From: Rhododendron vialii
Taxonomy: Eukaryota; Streptophyta; Magnoliopsida; Ericales; Ericaceae
NCBI RefSeq assembly: GCF_030253575.1
Contig: NC_080560.1
Span: forward strand, 36,466,001 to 36,530,000
DNA length: 64,000 nucleotides
Direction of reading: 5' to 3'
Under the pieces are notes generated by a model. It worked only from the letters and a program-made list of their open reading frames with translations, made no database searches and had not been told where the DNA came from. Of the stretch, positions 1 to 11,963 are shown piece by piece. Both the position numbers and the translations under genes were made by a program. Within the stretch, counting starts at the first letter, position 1. Each line of letters begins with the position of its first letter.

Positions 1-724
1 TTTAATAGATATAAAGGATTATAGAGAGGATTGGTGGAGCGTGAAAGAAGGGTGGAATCAGAAATTAATTCTGTCCTGAGCTAATCTAAAAAAAAATTTG
101 GTGGACAAAACAGTGTTTATAATATGTATACGAGCAATCTCTAAGAAATAAGACTAGTAATTTATTCTATGCACCGCTCATATTGCTAGCGCATATTGTA
201 AATGTTGAGATTGTAACGATTGAGGACACCGGATATCTATTTCTTAAGAGTTAAAGCAGTGGTGTCTTTAACAGCACAATATAAAAAAAATGCGCCCATA
301 AAAACCCAGGACATCAACAAATCACAAAATAAATCTAAAAAAAAGAAGAAATTAAATAGGCATCCTGTTTAGAAGGCTTATTTATGTGTCCATCCTAGTG
401 AGTTTAAATACTTATGTTCTAATCCTCAAAATGTCATGTTGCCCCATTATACCCCTGTCTATGTATTAATATATTAATTTAATCCTTTTCATTTTCTTTA
501 ATTACCGGGATTAGGCAATCCCATTTACTGTAACTGTCAAGATAAAATTTGCTCCGGATTATGCTGCTAAATATCCGGCCGAGGATCAATATTGGAAAAA
601 GCTCATTAGAATCTTTTCCTCTGTTTCACATGAATCCTATCAATGCTCGAGTTCAAGCCTTGTAATTGAGGCATGAACGTTGAACTCTTCTTTTAATTTC
701 TAGAACCAGGCATGCTTGCAACCA

Positions 725-1128
725 GTTCGAACCAAAGTTGTCAAATCCGTTCCGTACCGGCCGGTACCGGCCGGTACGTACCGTACCGGTGCGTAAACGG
801 AACGCAAAAAGTCATGTTCCGTTCCGGTTGAAATACCGGCCTGTTCCGGCCAATACCGGGTGTACCGGACAATACCGGCCTGTTCCGGACATATTCCGGT
901 GTTCCGGCCGGTACAAAATTACCCTCTTTTTTTTTTTTTTTTTTTTTTTTTACATTTTATTTATGTTTATACTTAAAATATGGTAGATATATATTAAATA
1001 TATATATAAAATATTAATTGCGGTAAATCCGGAACGGTACCGGGATACAGCCCGGTACCGGTACGTACCATTCCAGTAGTGAAAACGGTACGCTGGCCGG
1101 TACGGTATTGACAACTTTGGTTCGAACC
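725..1128. mobile_element. Nested inverted-repeat element rich in CCGGTACCGG
   Basis: The left end GTTCGAACCAAAGTTGTCAA and the right end TTGACAACTTTGGTTCGAAC are inverted copies. Inside each end is a cluster of overlapping CCGG/GGTACC palindromes, with a poly-T run and an AT-rich centre between them. Because GGTTCGAACC is itself a palindrome, the outer 8-9 bases can be read either as part of the inverted repeat or as a 9-bp target duplication (725-733 and 1120-1128). The 82-codon open frame at 738-986 runs through this repeat and is not a gene. The element sits inside the larger element at 345-1982, so it is the younger insertion. Confidence 0.65.
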
Positions 1129-1413
1129 ACTCTAGATCTGGATTTCAAGTCAATGGCAGCGCATCCGGGTTATTAAAAAAAAAGTTGACGGCAACGTTCT
1201 AAAATAGCATCATCGTAGTCATTGATCTTGGAGAAGAACCCGGAACGGCACCGTCGTCATTAATTTTTCGTTTCATTGATATTTAGAAACGAGAGTGGAC
1301 GACATCAAAACAGTCATGAATGATCGAGGTTCTAAGGTTGAGACACATCGCTTCCATCCTCTTGATCACCGCCGTTACCGGATTCCGTTGCAGGAATATC
1401 AGTTTTAGGTATT

Positions 1414-1680
1414 ATGTTTTTCGATTTTTGTCATATTGATTATGTTTTGTTCGTCTACCTTGATTGAAATCTACATTTCTCAAAACATGTCATGTTTTCT
1501 GATTTTTGTTATATATTTTATTTGATCATGTTTTGTTCATCTACCTCGATCGAAACCTACACTCCTCGAAACTTGCCATGTTTTTCGATTTTGTCATATT
1601 TTTTAATTGATCTTGTCCTGTTAATCTACCTCGATAAGGTTTTGCCTTGTTTTGTGAATTCATGTTTTGCCCTGTTTTCC
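1414..1680. repeat. Tandem repeat, ~78-86 bp unit, three copies plus a partial
   Basis: Copies begin at 1414, 1492, 1578 and (partial) 1662, each opening with ATGTTTT and containing TCATGTTTTGTT-like and CTACCTCGAT-like blocks. It lies inside the 345-1982 element. The open frame 1492-1746 over it is a by-product of the repeat. Confidence 0.7.
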
Positions 1681-1992
1681 GGATTACACATTCGTTTTTG
1701 TAAGAATTGTGTTTTCTTTTTAGATTTTAGGAGAATGAAAATATGAGGGAGAAAATTAGGAGAGAGAAAAAATTCAAAAGATTAGGTGAGAGAAATGTTT
1801 GAAATAGGAGAGAGAATTGAGATAATTAGAAAAGATTAAAAAAGAGAGAGATTTGAAAAATTAGGAGAAAGAAAGGGCAGTTTAGGATTTATTTGAATTT
1901 GAGGATGGAAAGATAAGTATTTAAACACATTAGGATGATCACCTAAATAAGTAGGATAAAAAGGATGGCTAATTAAGTTCCCCTAAAAAAAA

Positions 1993-3254
1993 TGCTCTGG
2001 ATTTTTTGTTGTTCTGCCATTATAATTTAAACCGAAAAGAGTAAAATTGTAAGAACCAACATTTTATAATTTAAACACATGCACCAGCTACTGTTATGTA
2101 TCAACTTAATCAATAAAAATCTACGCACACTAGTCAGTGCTCTGAATTTAACAACATAATAGTAACAAATTTAAGCACATCAGCCAGTACTGCATTTAAC
2201 AACATGCACATCAGTTAAGGAACAAATAAATGGATTTGTGACTTAGTGGGTTGGGCTAAACAAATAAATGGGCTAGGCTAAAAAAAACTTGAACAAAAAT
2301 TTTACATATAATTTTTTTTTTTTTGATTTTCTAAAATGCACCTGGGCTACAGCCCACTCCATGGTGCGGCTGTAGTTCCGCCCTTGGTGTGAAAGTTAAA
2401 AGGAGCGAGCCAGCAACAATACATTTTCGTGCTGTTCACTTGTTATTTTGCCTAACCCTTTGGTGTACATAGGTTCAACACAATTACAAAGTTTAATTCA
2501 GGACAATAATACTTTATTAATAATGAAACATTTACAACTATAGGATGTTACAGGCCGGATCAAGCCAGGGCGTTCGAATTTTTGTTTGGGTCCGGACTTT
2601 TGCTCTAAGCCATTGAAGATCTGTCGAAAGTTTATGACTATTAAATGACCTTAAACCTTCCACTGATTTGGACCATTGAAACACAATTCAACGACTGAGA
2701 TCGTAATTCGAATTTTAGCTAAAATTCGGACGTCCTGACTTGTTCCTTTGCAAGAATATTTCTTACTCAGTAGAAGATCTGCCAGACTTATATTTTGCGC
2801 AAGGACATTCCGGGAATCCGTGTCGTCTCCTTGGTAAAAAAATTAGTGCCTTTTATAGGCAATTCCAGACTTCGAAACAAGGACTTTTGTATGCGAAAAT
2901 TGAATACAAAAATAACGCTAATTGAAGAGGTCGAAAGCAATAATAATATTGTAATCAAGATTGCTTGTTCAAAATTAATGTGAGGACTTTTATAGGGGAA
3001 AACTATAGTACACAGGGTATACCGTATGTCTAAATTACGACAATTTGAGATTTTCATTATACCAATTTTTGGTTTTCTAATGCATATTTATGATGCTAAT
3101 TACGACTTGTACTTTAAAATTTACTTGTTGAACAGGTCATTAGCAGGTTATCCATAATTAAAAATATTGTTATTATGTAACCATAATTATTCGTACCAAA
3201 ATCCATAATACTTGTATCCCAACCAAATATATGCATACAATATCAAAAATTAAA
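1993..3254. other. AT-rich intergenic DNA, no gene seen
   Basis: No coding sequence can be supported. Short open frames on both strands around 2740-3057 overlap one another and resemble nothing. A poly-T run at about 2312-2324 and a more GC-rich stretch at about 2340-2390 look like edges of old insertions, but no family can be named. Confidence 0.5.
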
Positions 3255-4035
3255 TAATGCTACACATAAATGTTATAACAACACCAGAAATTGGCATTAT
3301 CTTACCACAATGAGTTGTACCAAAAATTCTTTGACTCATATGATATTCCGTAACAAAATCAAAACTTGTCGTACCAGAATCAACAATTGTTATACTCAAG
3401 CCAAAAATATTTGTAAAATACCACAAATTTAATAAAATAACCACAATTGTTATGACAACACCTAAAATTGTCATTTTCTTACCACAATGTGTTGTATCAA
3501 AAGAAAACATATGTAAATACTACAAATTATATAACAAACCACAATTGTTATAACAATACCATAAATTGACGTTTTATTACCACAATGTGTCGTACCAAAA
3601 GAAATTGATTAAAATATTTCATAATAAGACATGTCCAAAATACCACAAATTCAGTAATATAACCAAATTTGTTACGACAACACTACAAATTGACATTTTC
3701 ATACCCACGTGTCATATAAAAAAAAATTCAATTAGCTTGTTCAATTAATGATAGTTATGATCGGCAAAATATCATACCATAATTAAATAATATAACCACA
3801 ATTGTTATAATAAAATCATAAAGTGGCGTTACCTCACAACAACTTGTCGTAAATTTTTTTTTTGTGATGATATATTCCATAACAAAATAAAAATATGTCG
3901 TAAAAACTCCACAATAATTATACCGAAGCACAATATATACGTAAATTAAATACCAAATATTGAATAAAATAATCACAAATACTATAACAATACCATAGAT
4001 TGTCGTTACCTTAGCACAATGTGTTTTACGAAACT
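3255..4035 (+). repeat. Degenerate AT-rich tandem repeat, about six units of 100-180 bp
   Basis: A block of the form CCACAATTGTTATAACAACACC, then AAATTG, then a CATTTTCTTACCACAATG-like stretch followed by TGTTGTACCAAAA, recurs with variation near 3255, 3435, 3535, 3659, 3791 and 3967. Spacing is irregular and the copies have diverged, which points to an old array. An inverted-orientation unit lies at 5490-5675. Confidence 0.65.
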
Positions 4036-4040
4036 TAGCC

Positions 4041-5485
4041 TAATTATTTTTAATTCCCACCACATAATTTTTTCAAATTTTGAAAGTTTCCACCATGTTA
4101 TCTTAATTTTCAATTCTCTCCACATTATTTTTTCAAATTTTAATTTTTCTTACACAATACCTCAATAATTTAAACTAAAAATGAAGTTCTCACTCAAAAT
4201 TTTCATCCAAGAAATTCACCAAAAAGTAAGTATTATACTCAAATTTTCGAATACAACTACAATTTTCTCTCAAAATATTAGTCTAAAATCAAATTCTTTC
4301 TCGACAAAATTTAATTCAAAATATCAAAATTCCTTTGTGGAAAATGAGATGTCACTAAAAAATATAATTATCCAACTGTAACTTTCGACACTAAAATGGA
4401 GTACAAAAAAATAAGTGTGAATATCAAAAAATAGAGTGAAAAATACTCCATTTTTTATAATTGGTGAAATTAATTATATTACTACCCAATCTTATCAATA
4501 TTCAGGGCGCTACACTTAAGAATTGGCACTATATATTTGACACGTGGATTGGTGTCAAACCTTCACCCTATGCATACCAATCCAAATTTAATGGTGGTCC
4601 CTGGAACTAGCTAGGTCGTAGAAGTATAATCTAAATAATTTTGTAAATTTATTTTCATTGTACTTTCTTTCAAAACAAATTATTATAGTCGATATATTGA
4701 TTTACACCAATGACATAAGCTATAGTATGATCTACAAGTGCAGGCCCAGCACTAGAACAGAGGCATTTGATGCCACTGTCTTCTCAAATTTTCAGCTGGG
4801 AAATAGAGCCTCTAAGTACAAGAAAGTATTATAGAATTAATAGCCTTTAGAATTGCAAATTCTCAATTGTGTACCATAGTGATAAGATTTTGGAGTTTGA
4901 ACATTTATCTAAAAGATCTGGGGTTCAAGTCTTGCACCCTTCATTCCTATTTTTTTTAAAAGAATGTTATTTTTTAGGATAAATTACATAATTAGTCCTT
5001 GAAGTTTCACACTTCAACAAATCTCGTCGTTCAATTTCAATACAACATTAAAATCTAATAATGCACCATCTGAGCCCCATGTAAGGTGTTTTTTTATTTA
5101 TTTATCGAAATTGTCTATCTTTTAAAATTTACATAATATCAATTAGGTCATTCGTACAAAGAATGAAGTTGATGGCTTATAGTTAGACACTTAATTGGAT
5201 GGAAAATATCATTCTATTATTCAATTTGCGTGCTGGTGATGGAGCTTCCTAAACCTGACCGAGGCAAAAATTTACGTAGGTGACTTAATCAACAAACATA
5301 AAAAAATTCAACGGATTTAATTGTCATTATTGTGTCACAATTTCATGGCTACCTTACATTCAACTACAACAGAGGACTATGTTTCATATCAAATATTAAT
5401 TGAATGTACAATCTAAATGTCATTAGTGAGTGTATTTTTAGAATGATCGATTAGAGCTGTTAAGATGTCAACTTATACGATATTT
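4041..5485. other. AT-rich intergenic DNA, no gene seen
   Basis: The stretch 4040-4480 is strongly A/T-biased low-complexity sequence continuing from the repeat array. The rest carries no supported open frame. A GGGGTTCAAGTCTTGC block near 4919-4934 resembles a tRNA B box and may mark an old SINE, but no A box or tail could be paired with it. Confidence 0.4.
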
Positions 5486-5489
5486 AATT

Positions 5490-5675
5490 TGTGATATTTT
5501 AGACATGTATATTGCTTGGGTATAATAATTATTGATTGTGCTACGACATATTTTTGTCTTGTATCTAGTATCTTTTGATCGATTTCTTTTGGTACGACAC
5601 ATTGTGGCAAGAAAGTGCCAATTTTTTGTAATGTCATAACAATTGTGGTTATGTTAAATAATTTGTAGTATTTTA
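5490..5675 (-). repeat. Inverted-orientation unit of the 3255-4035 repeat
   Basis: Read on the minus strand this stretch contains the same blocks as the upstream array: AACCACAATTGTTATGACAT, a CTTGCCACAATG-like block and GTCGTACCAAAAG. Together with the array it forms a loose head-to-head arrangement over 3.2-5.7 kb, which may be the two sides of one large old element. Confidence 0.6.
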
Positions 5676-5910
5676 CATATGAGGGAGAGGGAGAGAAAGT
5701 CAAGGAGGAGAGAACAATCTGTTACCTGCTAAGCCCTTTTTTATTTTATTAATTGATTTAATAAATGGGTGGTCCGGATTATTCACTTTGAAATCTAAGG
5801 GTTTAAAATCATGGTGCGTATGGTGTACCCCCTAATAAGGGGTGTGTACCATAGGACTACCCTTTTTTGTTTAGTATATTTAAGTACAAAACATAACTTA
5901 GTAAGGTGCA

Positions 5911-6694
5911 GGAACGGGGGTTGCTGGTGCAACTGATCCGACCATTCATTTCGGCAATGGACGATTCAGATTTTAATCTGAACAATGAACGGTTAAGATT
6001 TGTAGAGAAGTTTGGATTAAGAGCACGTACACAAATAAAATATATTTTACCTACCCAATAATCCACTTTTTTTATTTTACCTACTGAAATCTCTCTCAAT
6101 CCCATACCAATCCTCTCTATTATATCTCTTTATCCTTATAAAATATACATACTAAGAGAGAGAGACAGAGAGAGGGTAGAGAGAGAATGAGAGAGAATGA
6201 GGGAGTGATAGAGAGAAGTGAGAGAGGAAGAATTATTTTTGTTTATTTATACATAGCTACAGCTGTTCAGTATCTTTGCCCAACCAAAACACCAAATGTA
6301 TTTTATCTTGGGGTTTTGCTACTCTGGTGTAGCATGATTTTTCAAGATTTGCATAGCTATTTTACCGAAATTTCCTCTTTACCTATGCAGATGTTGTTGC
6401 TCTAAATTAATTCGGAGTCGTCAGTACTGAGATGGATAGCCGATTCGGCCACGCTACACTTTGTGGGGGGTGCACTACAACATGTACCCTTCGGTCTTGG
6501 GGAACCGGGGGTGCAGTCGTCCATCTCAGCACGTACGTCTCCGAATTTAATCCAAACTCCTACAAATCTTAATCGTTTATTGTTCGGATTAAAATTCGAG
6601 CCGTCTATTGCCGAGATGGACGACCGGATTGGAAGGTGCACTACAGCATCCAGAGTCCGCATTACACTGTGTAGTGCAGCAGCACCCCCGTTCC
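5911..6694. mobile_element. Foldback-type element with ~110-150 bp inverted arms
   Basis: GGAACGGGGG at 5911-5920 is inverted as CCCCCGTTCC at 6685-6694. Further in, the left arm (GGCAATGGACGATTC, TTTTAATCTGAACAATGAAC) is matched in inverted order at about 6540-6625. The right arm carries ~40 extra bases. The centre (6120-6230) is GA-rich. The open frames 6402-6722 and 6463-6876 are the two strands of the right arm and are not genes. No target duplication was found with certainty. Confidence 0.6.
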
Positions 6695-6982
6695 CCTCAA
6701 TCGGGTGTGAGTATGGGTACAAAGTGAAGAGATTGGGTATGGAAGGAGTACCGTTGGTTCAAATCCGACCCGTACGTGCGCATTGGGTGCTTGGTGTGTT
6801 TGATGGCGAGCGGGGATCAGATGAAATAACCTTATTCGTGTGGAGTCTCAAAACTCATAGGCACGGTCTCCAATGAATTTTCTCTATCTCTTTCCACTCA
6901 TTACTCTCAAGAACCTTCCTCGAAACCCCATAGGTGGTGATCAAAATCGGTATGCAGAAAGGTGCGGTGATAAAAATCAATA

Positions 6983-7136
6983 ATGCTAGGTACATATCAA
7001 TTTGTCACACCATAACCACACCCCTCTTACATACATGTGTACGCGGGTCTCATTCCACGATTAATGCCAAGGACCCACATGCATGTATGTGAGATGAGTG
7101 TGGCTGTAGTGTGACAAATTCATATGTCTATAGCAT
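6983..7136. mobile_element. Short MITE-like hairpin (~154 bp)
   Basis: The two halves are nearly perfect inverted copies: ATCAATTTGTCACACCATAA on the left against the complement of GTAGTGTGACAAATTCATAT on the right, continuing through CATACATG-type sequence to a ~25 bp loop. There is no coding capacity. Family and target duplication are not clear. Confidence 0.65.
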
Positions 7137-7505
7137 CTCACGATCAAAATATTAAGAATGAAACAGGCAATTCAATGGTGAGAGGTTGACTTCGGGGTAC
7201 TGAGGAATAACGCCTGGGTTAAGTTTCGTGTATTGGTAACGAACCGGTACCGGTGGTTTTATCCAACTGACTTTGTGAGATGGCGTTACAACGGACTTTG
7301 ATCCAAAAAAATTTCGCGTTTACCACGTAAGCCTTGTTTGATTCACACATTAAAACTTATGGGATTAAGTGATTAATAGTACTCCTGGAATTGTTAATTC
7401 CTAGATTATTTGTTCTGAATTAATTTTTTCTCTAAAACAAATTTAAAAAAAAGTACATCATTAAAATTTTAAAAAAAGTATTCTCATGGGATCCCATTTT
7501 AGATA

Positions 7506-7791
7506 CTCCTTCCGTTTCTTGTTTAGTATTCAGTATTCTATTTTAAGTTATCCCTTAATAAATGTCTATTTTGTAAAGTTAATGGGTAAAAGTTGTTATA
7601 ATATTTTTCATTTTGAGCCTAAAATTAGATTTTTTTTGAAAAGTTAGTAAGTTAACAGTGTAATAATGATGCCTCCATAGAGGATAAGTAGAGAAAATGA
7701 AGGTAAAAATTGATGTGAAAAATGTAATGATGATGCATGTCTCCTTAAGTTGAAGTTATAAAGCCGGACAGTTAAAAATGGACGATCGGAG
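7506..7791 (+). mobile_element. Stowaway-type MITE (Tc1/mariner), diverged copy
   Basis: It begins CTCCTTCCG and ends CGATCGGAG between TA dinucleotides (7504-7505 and 7792-7793). The interior (CCCTTAATAAATGTCTATTTT, TTGATGTGAAAAATGTAATG) is collinear with the better-kept copies at 8402-8672 and 27409-27680. The terminal repeats are partly eroded, so this is probably the oldest of the three. Confidence 0.8.
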
Positions 7792-7793
7792 TA

Positions 7794-8400
7794 ACGGTTT
7801 ATACTCACTTGATTATTTATTGTCATTGAATTTGGGAGGCCATATTTGGTGAACCTATTTAGCTTTGCAAAATGTTATTCCTCAGGAGAACTATGCCTCC
7901 GCTGCGGGTGACTTTGGCCTTTGTCTGGAGCGACCGACTCGTGAGGCCACGTTGACTCTAATGCCCAACGGCTGAAGGAAAATTTCACTTGCATTTTGGT
8001 GGCCTTCATGGACTCTGGAATCCTGTAAGGCGGAGTGCCCTATAGGGGTGGTACCGTTGTAGTGCAGCGCACAGCCGTTGATCTCATCAATTAACGGTCT
8101 AGATCAAAAATTATATCTCAACCAATATTCATTGTCAAGATCGATGGCTCGTGTGCGTCTTACAGGGTGTCTTGCAGAGTCTTGCACTACAGAATTTCCC
8201 AATCTGGCCTTCACCAGATTGTCTTAGAATTTTATTTTTACAGGCCACTATGATATTGGATTCAATGATTTGTTGGCACTTGATATTATTTGGTATTTGT
8301 GTTTTACCATGTTCGTTGTATATCACGTTTTAATAACAATTGAGATTCATTATTGGAAGTGATTTGATCACAGTTTGCCACATTTTTGTTTATAACACAT
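7794..8400. other. Intergenic DNA, no gene seen
   Basis: A more GC-rich patch (about 7880-8200) has weak inverted matches of GTAGTGCAG and CTGCACTAC type like the foldback at 5911-6694, but no clear boundaries. The two overlapping 60-codon frames at 8135-8333 are opposite strands of the same piece and have no recognisable product. Confidence 0.4.
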
Positions 8401-8401
8401 A

Positions 8402-8672
8402 CTCCCCCCGTCCCTTATTTAGAGTTTAGTATTCTATTTTGGGCTGTCCCTTAATAAGTGTCCATTTTGTAAAGTTAGTGGCTAAAAATTGGTGCATTGT
8501 CTATTTTGTAACTAAAAGTAGATTTCATTTTGAAAAGTTAGTGAGTAAAAGTATATTGATGATAGGTAAGTAGGGAAAGTGGAGGAAAAAGTTGATGTGA
8601 AAGATATAATGATGATGTCTTTTTAATAAGGTGGAGTTACAAAGCAAGACACTTAAAAAGGAACGGAGGGAG
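8402..8672 (+). mobile_element. Stowaway-type MITE (Tc1/mariner)
   Basis: The 271-bp element has terminal inverted repeats CTCCCCCCGTCCC / GGAACGGAGGGAG and lies between TA target duplications (8400-8401 and 8673-8674). The sequence between is the same as in the copies at 7506-7791 and, in opposite orientation, 27409-27680. Confidence 0.9.
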
Positions 8673-8674
8673 TA

Positions 8675-9239
8675 TATTATTTCAATCGTCGTTTTAGAAA
8701 TTTATTTTTTAACATTCATGGCTTGTCATTTAATGAGATTTCACGTGACATATTCATTCCTACGACTCTTTAAGTCAAGTTGTGGTGTTAGGTGAGGACT
8801 TACCTAAGAGTTTCTCATATTAATTTGATCACCTCCTTATGAGTAGCATTTTAGTGTTAGGATTTAATTCATTGCCTCTGCATTTCTAAAAACTTTTTGG
8901 TTAAAGATGAATCCATTTTATTTTATTTTTTTGAATTGCAAAATGATGATGAATCCATTTTACTAGCTATTTGGTGGTACATTCCTATTATTTGAGTCAT
9001 GTGACAGTTTAATCCTATAATTCCGAAGTACAAAAGGGAAAAAAAAGAAAAAAAGAAGATAGTTTGATCCCACGGTTATGAGTCATTAACGATCACCACA
9101 TTCGAATTCAAACTTTGGAAGGATGGTATGGCAAGTTACTTGCTATCGAATTTTATATACATCATTCACATTTGTATTCTATGTTTTTTTCCCTTTTTTT
9201 TATACATAAGAGAAACAAAAACACTTGACACAGTAGCTT
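8675..9239. other. AT-rich intergenic DNA, no gene seen
   Basis: Low-complexity A/T-rich sequence with poly-A and poly-T runs near 9030-9055 and 9187-9210. No open frame or repeat that I can support. Confidence 0.5.
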
Positions 9240-9747
9240 GATGAACTCCAAGACCACCGCAGTCATTGCGCAAAACCTCCAACACAATTGATATGGGGTT
9301 TGATTTGCTTTCCTCGGTCTAACTACAGACCCCACCTTGCTGGATTATGGGCGCAACCATTAGCCTCTCCAACTAAAGATTAATTCACACGTCCAACCCA
9401 TATTACATTGCTCATTGATCAAGGTGATCAAGTTGTAATTAGGATCAGAGGGGGCTGATTCGAAATTGTCCAGAGTGCCACTTGTGAATCCGTGTCTAAC
9501 ACAACATGATGTAACCTCATATATCCCACAAAAGTTCAGCCCTTAAAGCATCCAAATTACCAATTCTACGAGCAAAGCCCCTAATCCTATTCCCACCGTC
9601 ATCACGAACTACCTCTCCACTCGCAGCCTGTCTTGGACTTCCATTGGAGGCCCCATCGACGTTGACATTGAAAACACCATTGAGAGGACCTTGCCATTTC
9701 ACAGCTATCCTTTTCAAGAATTTGTTGGAAGGATAGAGCATCAACAA
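9240..9747 (-). pseudogene. LINE RNase H domain relic (RVT_3 type)
   Basis: On the minus strand the frame 9747-9517 reads VKWQGPLNGVFNVNVDGAS, then GEVVRDDGGN and ALRAELLWDI. This is the start of the RNase H-like domain common in plant LINE polyproteins and related domesticated proteins: VDGAS holds the first catalytic Asp and AELLW the Glu. A stop follows ALRAELLWDI. Downstream (9516-9240), short stretches in shifted frames resemble the remaining DL..LI.E, GW and REAN parts of the domain. It is truncated at both ends and non-functional; a poly-A-like run at 9763-9781 lies upstream on this strand. The LINE assignment rests on one domain. Confidence 0.65.
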
Positions 9748-9805
9748 TGCATTTTTATCATGTCAAAAAAAAAAAAAAAAACAATGCATTTTTATTAAAT
9801 CAATC

Positions 9806-10340
9806 AATCAATACAAATTTTTTATTCCACTTCTTTCTAGAAAATCCACCAGCTAGGTAACTGCTTACGTCAGGCAAAAATGGACGTCACATCAAGCATT
9901 TGGAATGATAGGGCGGGTTTTGTTTGGATTCGGTTTTTCGAGGGTAGAGAAGGGTGTGCGGAATATACTAAAAATTAAAAAAACAAGAAGAATGTGCGGT
10001 TTAGATTGACAATCAATAATTCAGATTTGTTGAATTTTTTTATCGGTAAAAGTCTTTTATTATCGGTAAAAGATGGAAAACAAATCTAGACCATTAAAGA
10101 CACTATCAAAAGTTGCAATCACTCGGAATGCACAACTGCAGTCCAGGTTAGATTGTAAACAAGCCAGATTCTTTTGTTCCCTTGAGAATTTCTACTCATG
10201 TAATTAAGTGAAATTATCCTTTTGCCCCTCCTAAAAAAATAAAAAGAGAATTTCTACTCATACAATTTTTCAATGATCCGGACATTTTCTCTTTCAAAAT
10301 AAGAACATCCTTGTGCCTCTGCTTCTGAGTTTCGTATATT
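9806..10340 (+). repeat. Local segmental duplication, copy 1
   Basis: The segments 9812-9935 (ATTTTTTATTCCACTTCTTT, TAGAAAATCC, CATTTGGAATGATAGGG) and 10246-10340 (GAGAATTTCTACTCATAC, AAATAAGAACATCC, GCTTCTGAGTTTCGT) are found again in the same order at 13060-13420. About 300 bases between the two halves here have no partner in copy 2. A short direct repeat GAGAATTTCTACTCAT occurs twice, near 10184 and 10246. Confidence 0.75.
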
Positions 10341-10344
10341 TTTT

Positions 10345-11963
10345 GTTTTTGGATTAATGGCAATAGAAATGTTGTTTCCACTAAAAATATTATTTAGTCC
10401 ATTTAGTTAGAGGAAATGACCGGTTTGAAAAGTGAAAAACCAAGTGCAAATTAAAGTCCATTTAATTAGGATAGTTCCATTGATAAGAAAAAAAAAAGTA
10501 CAGTAATCAAGAAAGGAATACAAACCAAATACGCACCCCAATCCATTATGGGCTACAACTGACAAGTGTTGGAGCTTTGGTGTGTTTTTGTAAAACACAT
10601 TGTGCATGTTTTCTCTAGTCCCACATTGCTAAATCACAAAACTTCTAGCCACTTTAAATGACGTTGCACACAAATGAGTTTGTGAATAAGGACTAAAAGA
10701 GAGGTCTCGTGCGCTCAGGAAAATGGGTGGCAATTTGAAAAATTGATTCGAAAACTAATTAACCGGGTGCGCGTCACGAGTTATTTGCGCAGGAGGGAGG
10801 GTTGCAAATCCGGGATTTTTTTGCTAAATTTCTGAAACACGTTTTTTGTTACAGAATATTTTCAGTCAATCAAAAATCCTTTTCCAAATGGGAAGTTCTG
10901 GCTGATTGACGGATTGAATAAAAACGTGTGATAAATCAAATTCCTTTGATTTGAGCAGATTAAGGAAACCGTTTAAAAACCGTGTGCTAAATTAACGCAA
11001 TTCGATTTGATTTGATTTTTTGTTTCCAAAAATCAAACCCAGCCATCACCTATAAATACAACATTTCGGAAATGGTTTTAGACACAGAAAAAAATCATCT
11101 CTCTCTCCACGAAAAAATGATTTCTGTTGAGTTCGAGCAATAGGTAGAATTGTGTTTTGTTTTCGGTTTTCTTCTGTGAAATAGTGATTTGGCTTGTAAA
11201 GGTGAGATCTTCCGGAGAACTATTGAAGTCTTGGTCCCCATCAAGCCTGCTAGGGTTTCGAATATTTCCTTTGCTTACTCTGCCCGCACACGGACACAAT
11301 CACACAATTATACTTTTTTAATTTTCGGATTTAATATGCTGAGTCCTCATTGTTATTCTATTGAGAGTCCTTTTCTGAGATTCATTCTGTTGAGAGTTGA
11401 ACGAATATTTCCTTCGCTTACTCTGCCCGCACCCCTAACTCCACACTTGTGACGGGTTCCGTCCGTATTGTTTGGCGAATCTGGTGCAGCTCAGAGCTGA
11501 GTAGGCATGGCGTGTGATGGTCCGGCAAGTATGGCTAATAAATGTGAGGCTCGAGTTAGGGGGTTTTTTTATTGTTGCTTTTCTTGTCCTGTTGTCGGCT
11601 ATTTGGCCTAGTGGTGTTCCGGCTGGTCTCCCAGTTCGGCTTGTACTAGTCTAGTGTTTCTAGGTTCCGTGGGTGTTGGTGGTGGGTTTATAATTTTAGG
11701 TTTAGTGTCGTTTGAATTGTTTGGCTAGAGTCTTCAACTGCGTTAGGGTTTCATTGCGTGTCTGGGTTGTGTCGGCAGTTTGGTTGTGCGATTGGGTTGT
11801 AGTTGGAGGTTTAATTCGGTGTTCGTCTAGATTTCATATGTACTTTCTCGGGGTTGAGCTGGGGCCAATTCGGGTTTCTTTACTACCTAGACCTAGATTG
11901 GTTCTTAATCTAGGCATTTCGTCGGTTTTGCTTTTGCAAGGGGTGCCTGTGTCAAAGTCTTGG
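10345..11963. other. Non-coding stretch, possibly an old LTR-like unit
   Basis: No gene can be supported. A TCCCACATTGC block at 10619-10629 and a CTATAAATACA box at 11050-11060 followed by a leader-like stretch are what a retroelement LTR often shows. The block CGAATATTTCCTT.GCTTACTCTGCCCGCAC occurs twice (about 11259 and 11402). Clean ends and a target duplication were not found, so the class stays open. The 84-91 codon frames in 11189-12265 resemble nothing. Confidence 0.4.

Larger units (their letters stand above)
345..1982. mobile_element. Non-autonomous DNA transposon with long terminal inverted repeats, Mutator-like
   Basis: The first ~85 bases (from 345) and the last ~85 bases (to 1982) are imperfect inverted copies of each other; both arms carry GCATCC / GGATGG and the stretch TTTAAATACTTAT or its complement. 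The element is flanked by the identical 10-mer CTAAAAAAAA at 335-344 and 1983-1992, consistent with a 9-10 bp target duplication as made by Mutator-like transposases. The flank is low complexity, so the duplication is weaker evidence than the inverted repeats. No transposase coding sequence is visible inside. A second element (725-1128) and a tandem repeat (1414-1680) lie within it. Confidence 0.65.

Noticed and set aside
738-986. 82-codon open frame
   Set aside because: It is a translation of CCGGTACCGG repeats and a poly-T run.
4919-4934. tRNA gene from a B-box match
   Set aside because: Only the B box is present; no A box at the right distance and no cloverleaf. The same holds for GGTTCAAATCC near 6757 and GGTTCAAGCCC near 14809. 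These may be worn SINEs.
6402-6876. Overlapping frames of 106 and 137 codons on opposite strands
   Set aside because: They are the two strands of a foldback arm; long inverted repeats keep frames open by chance.
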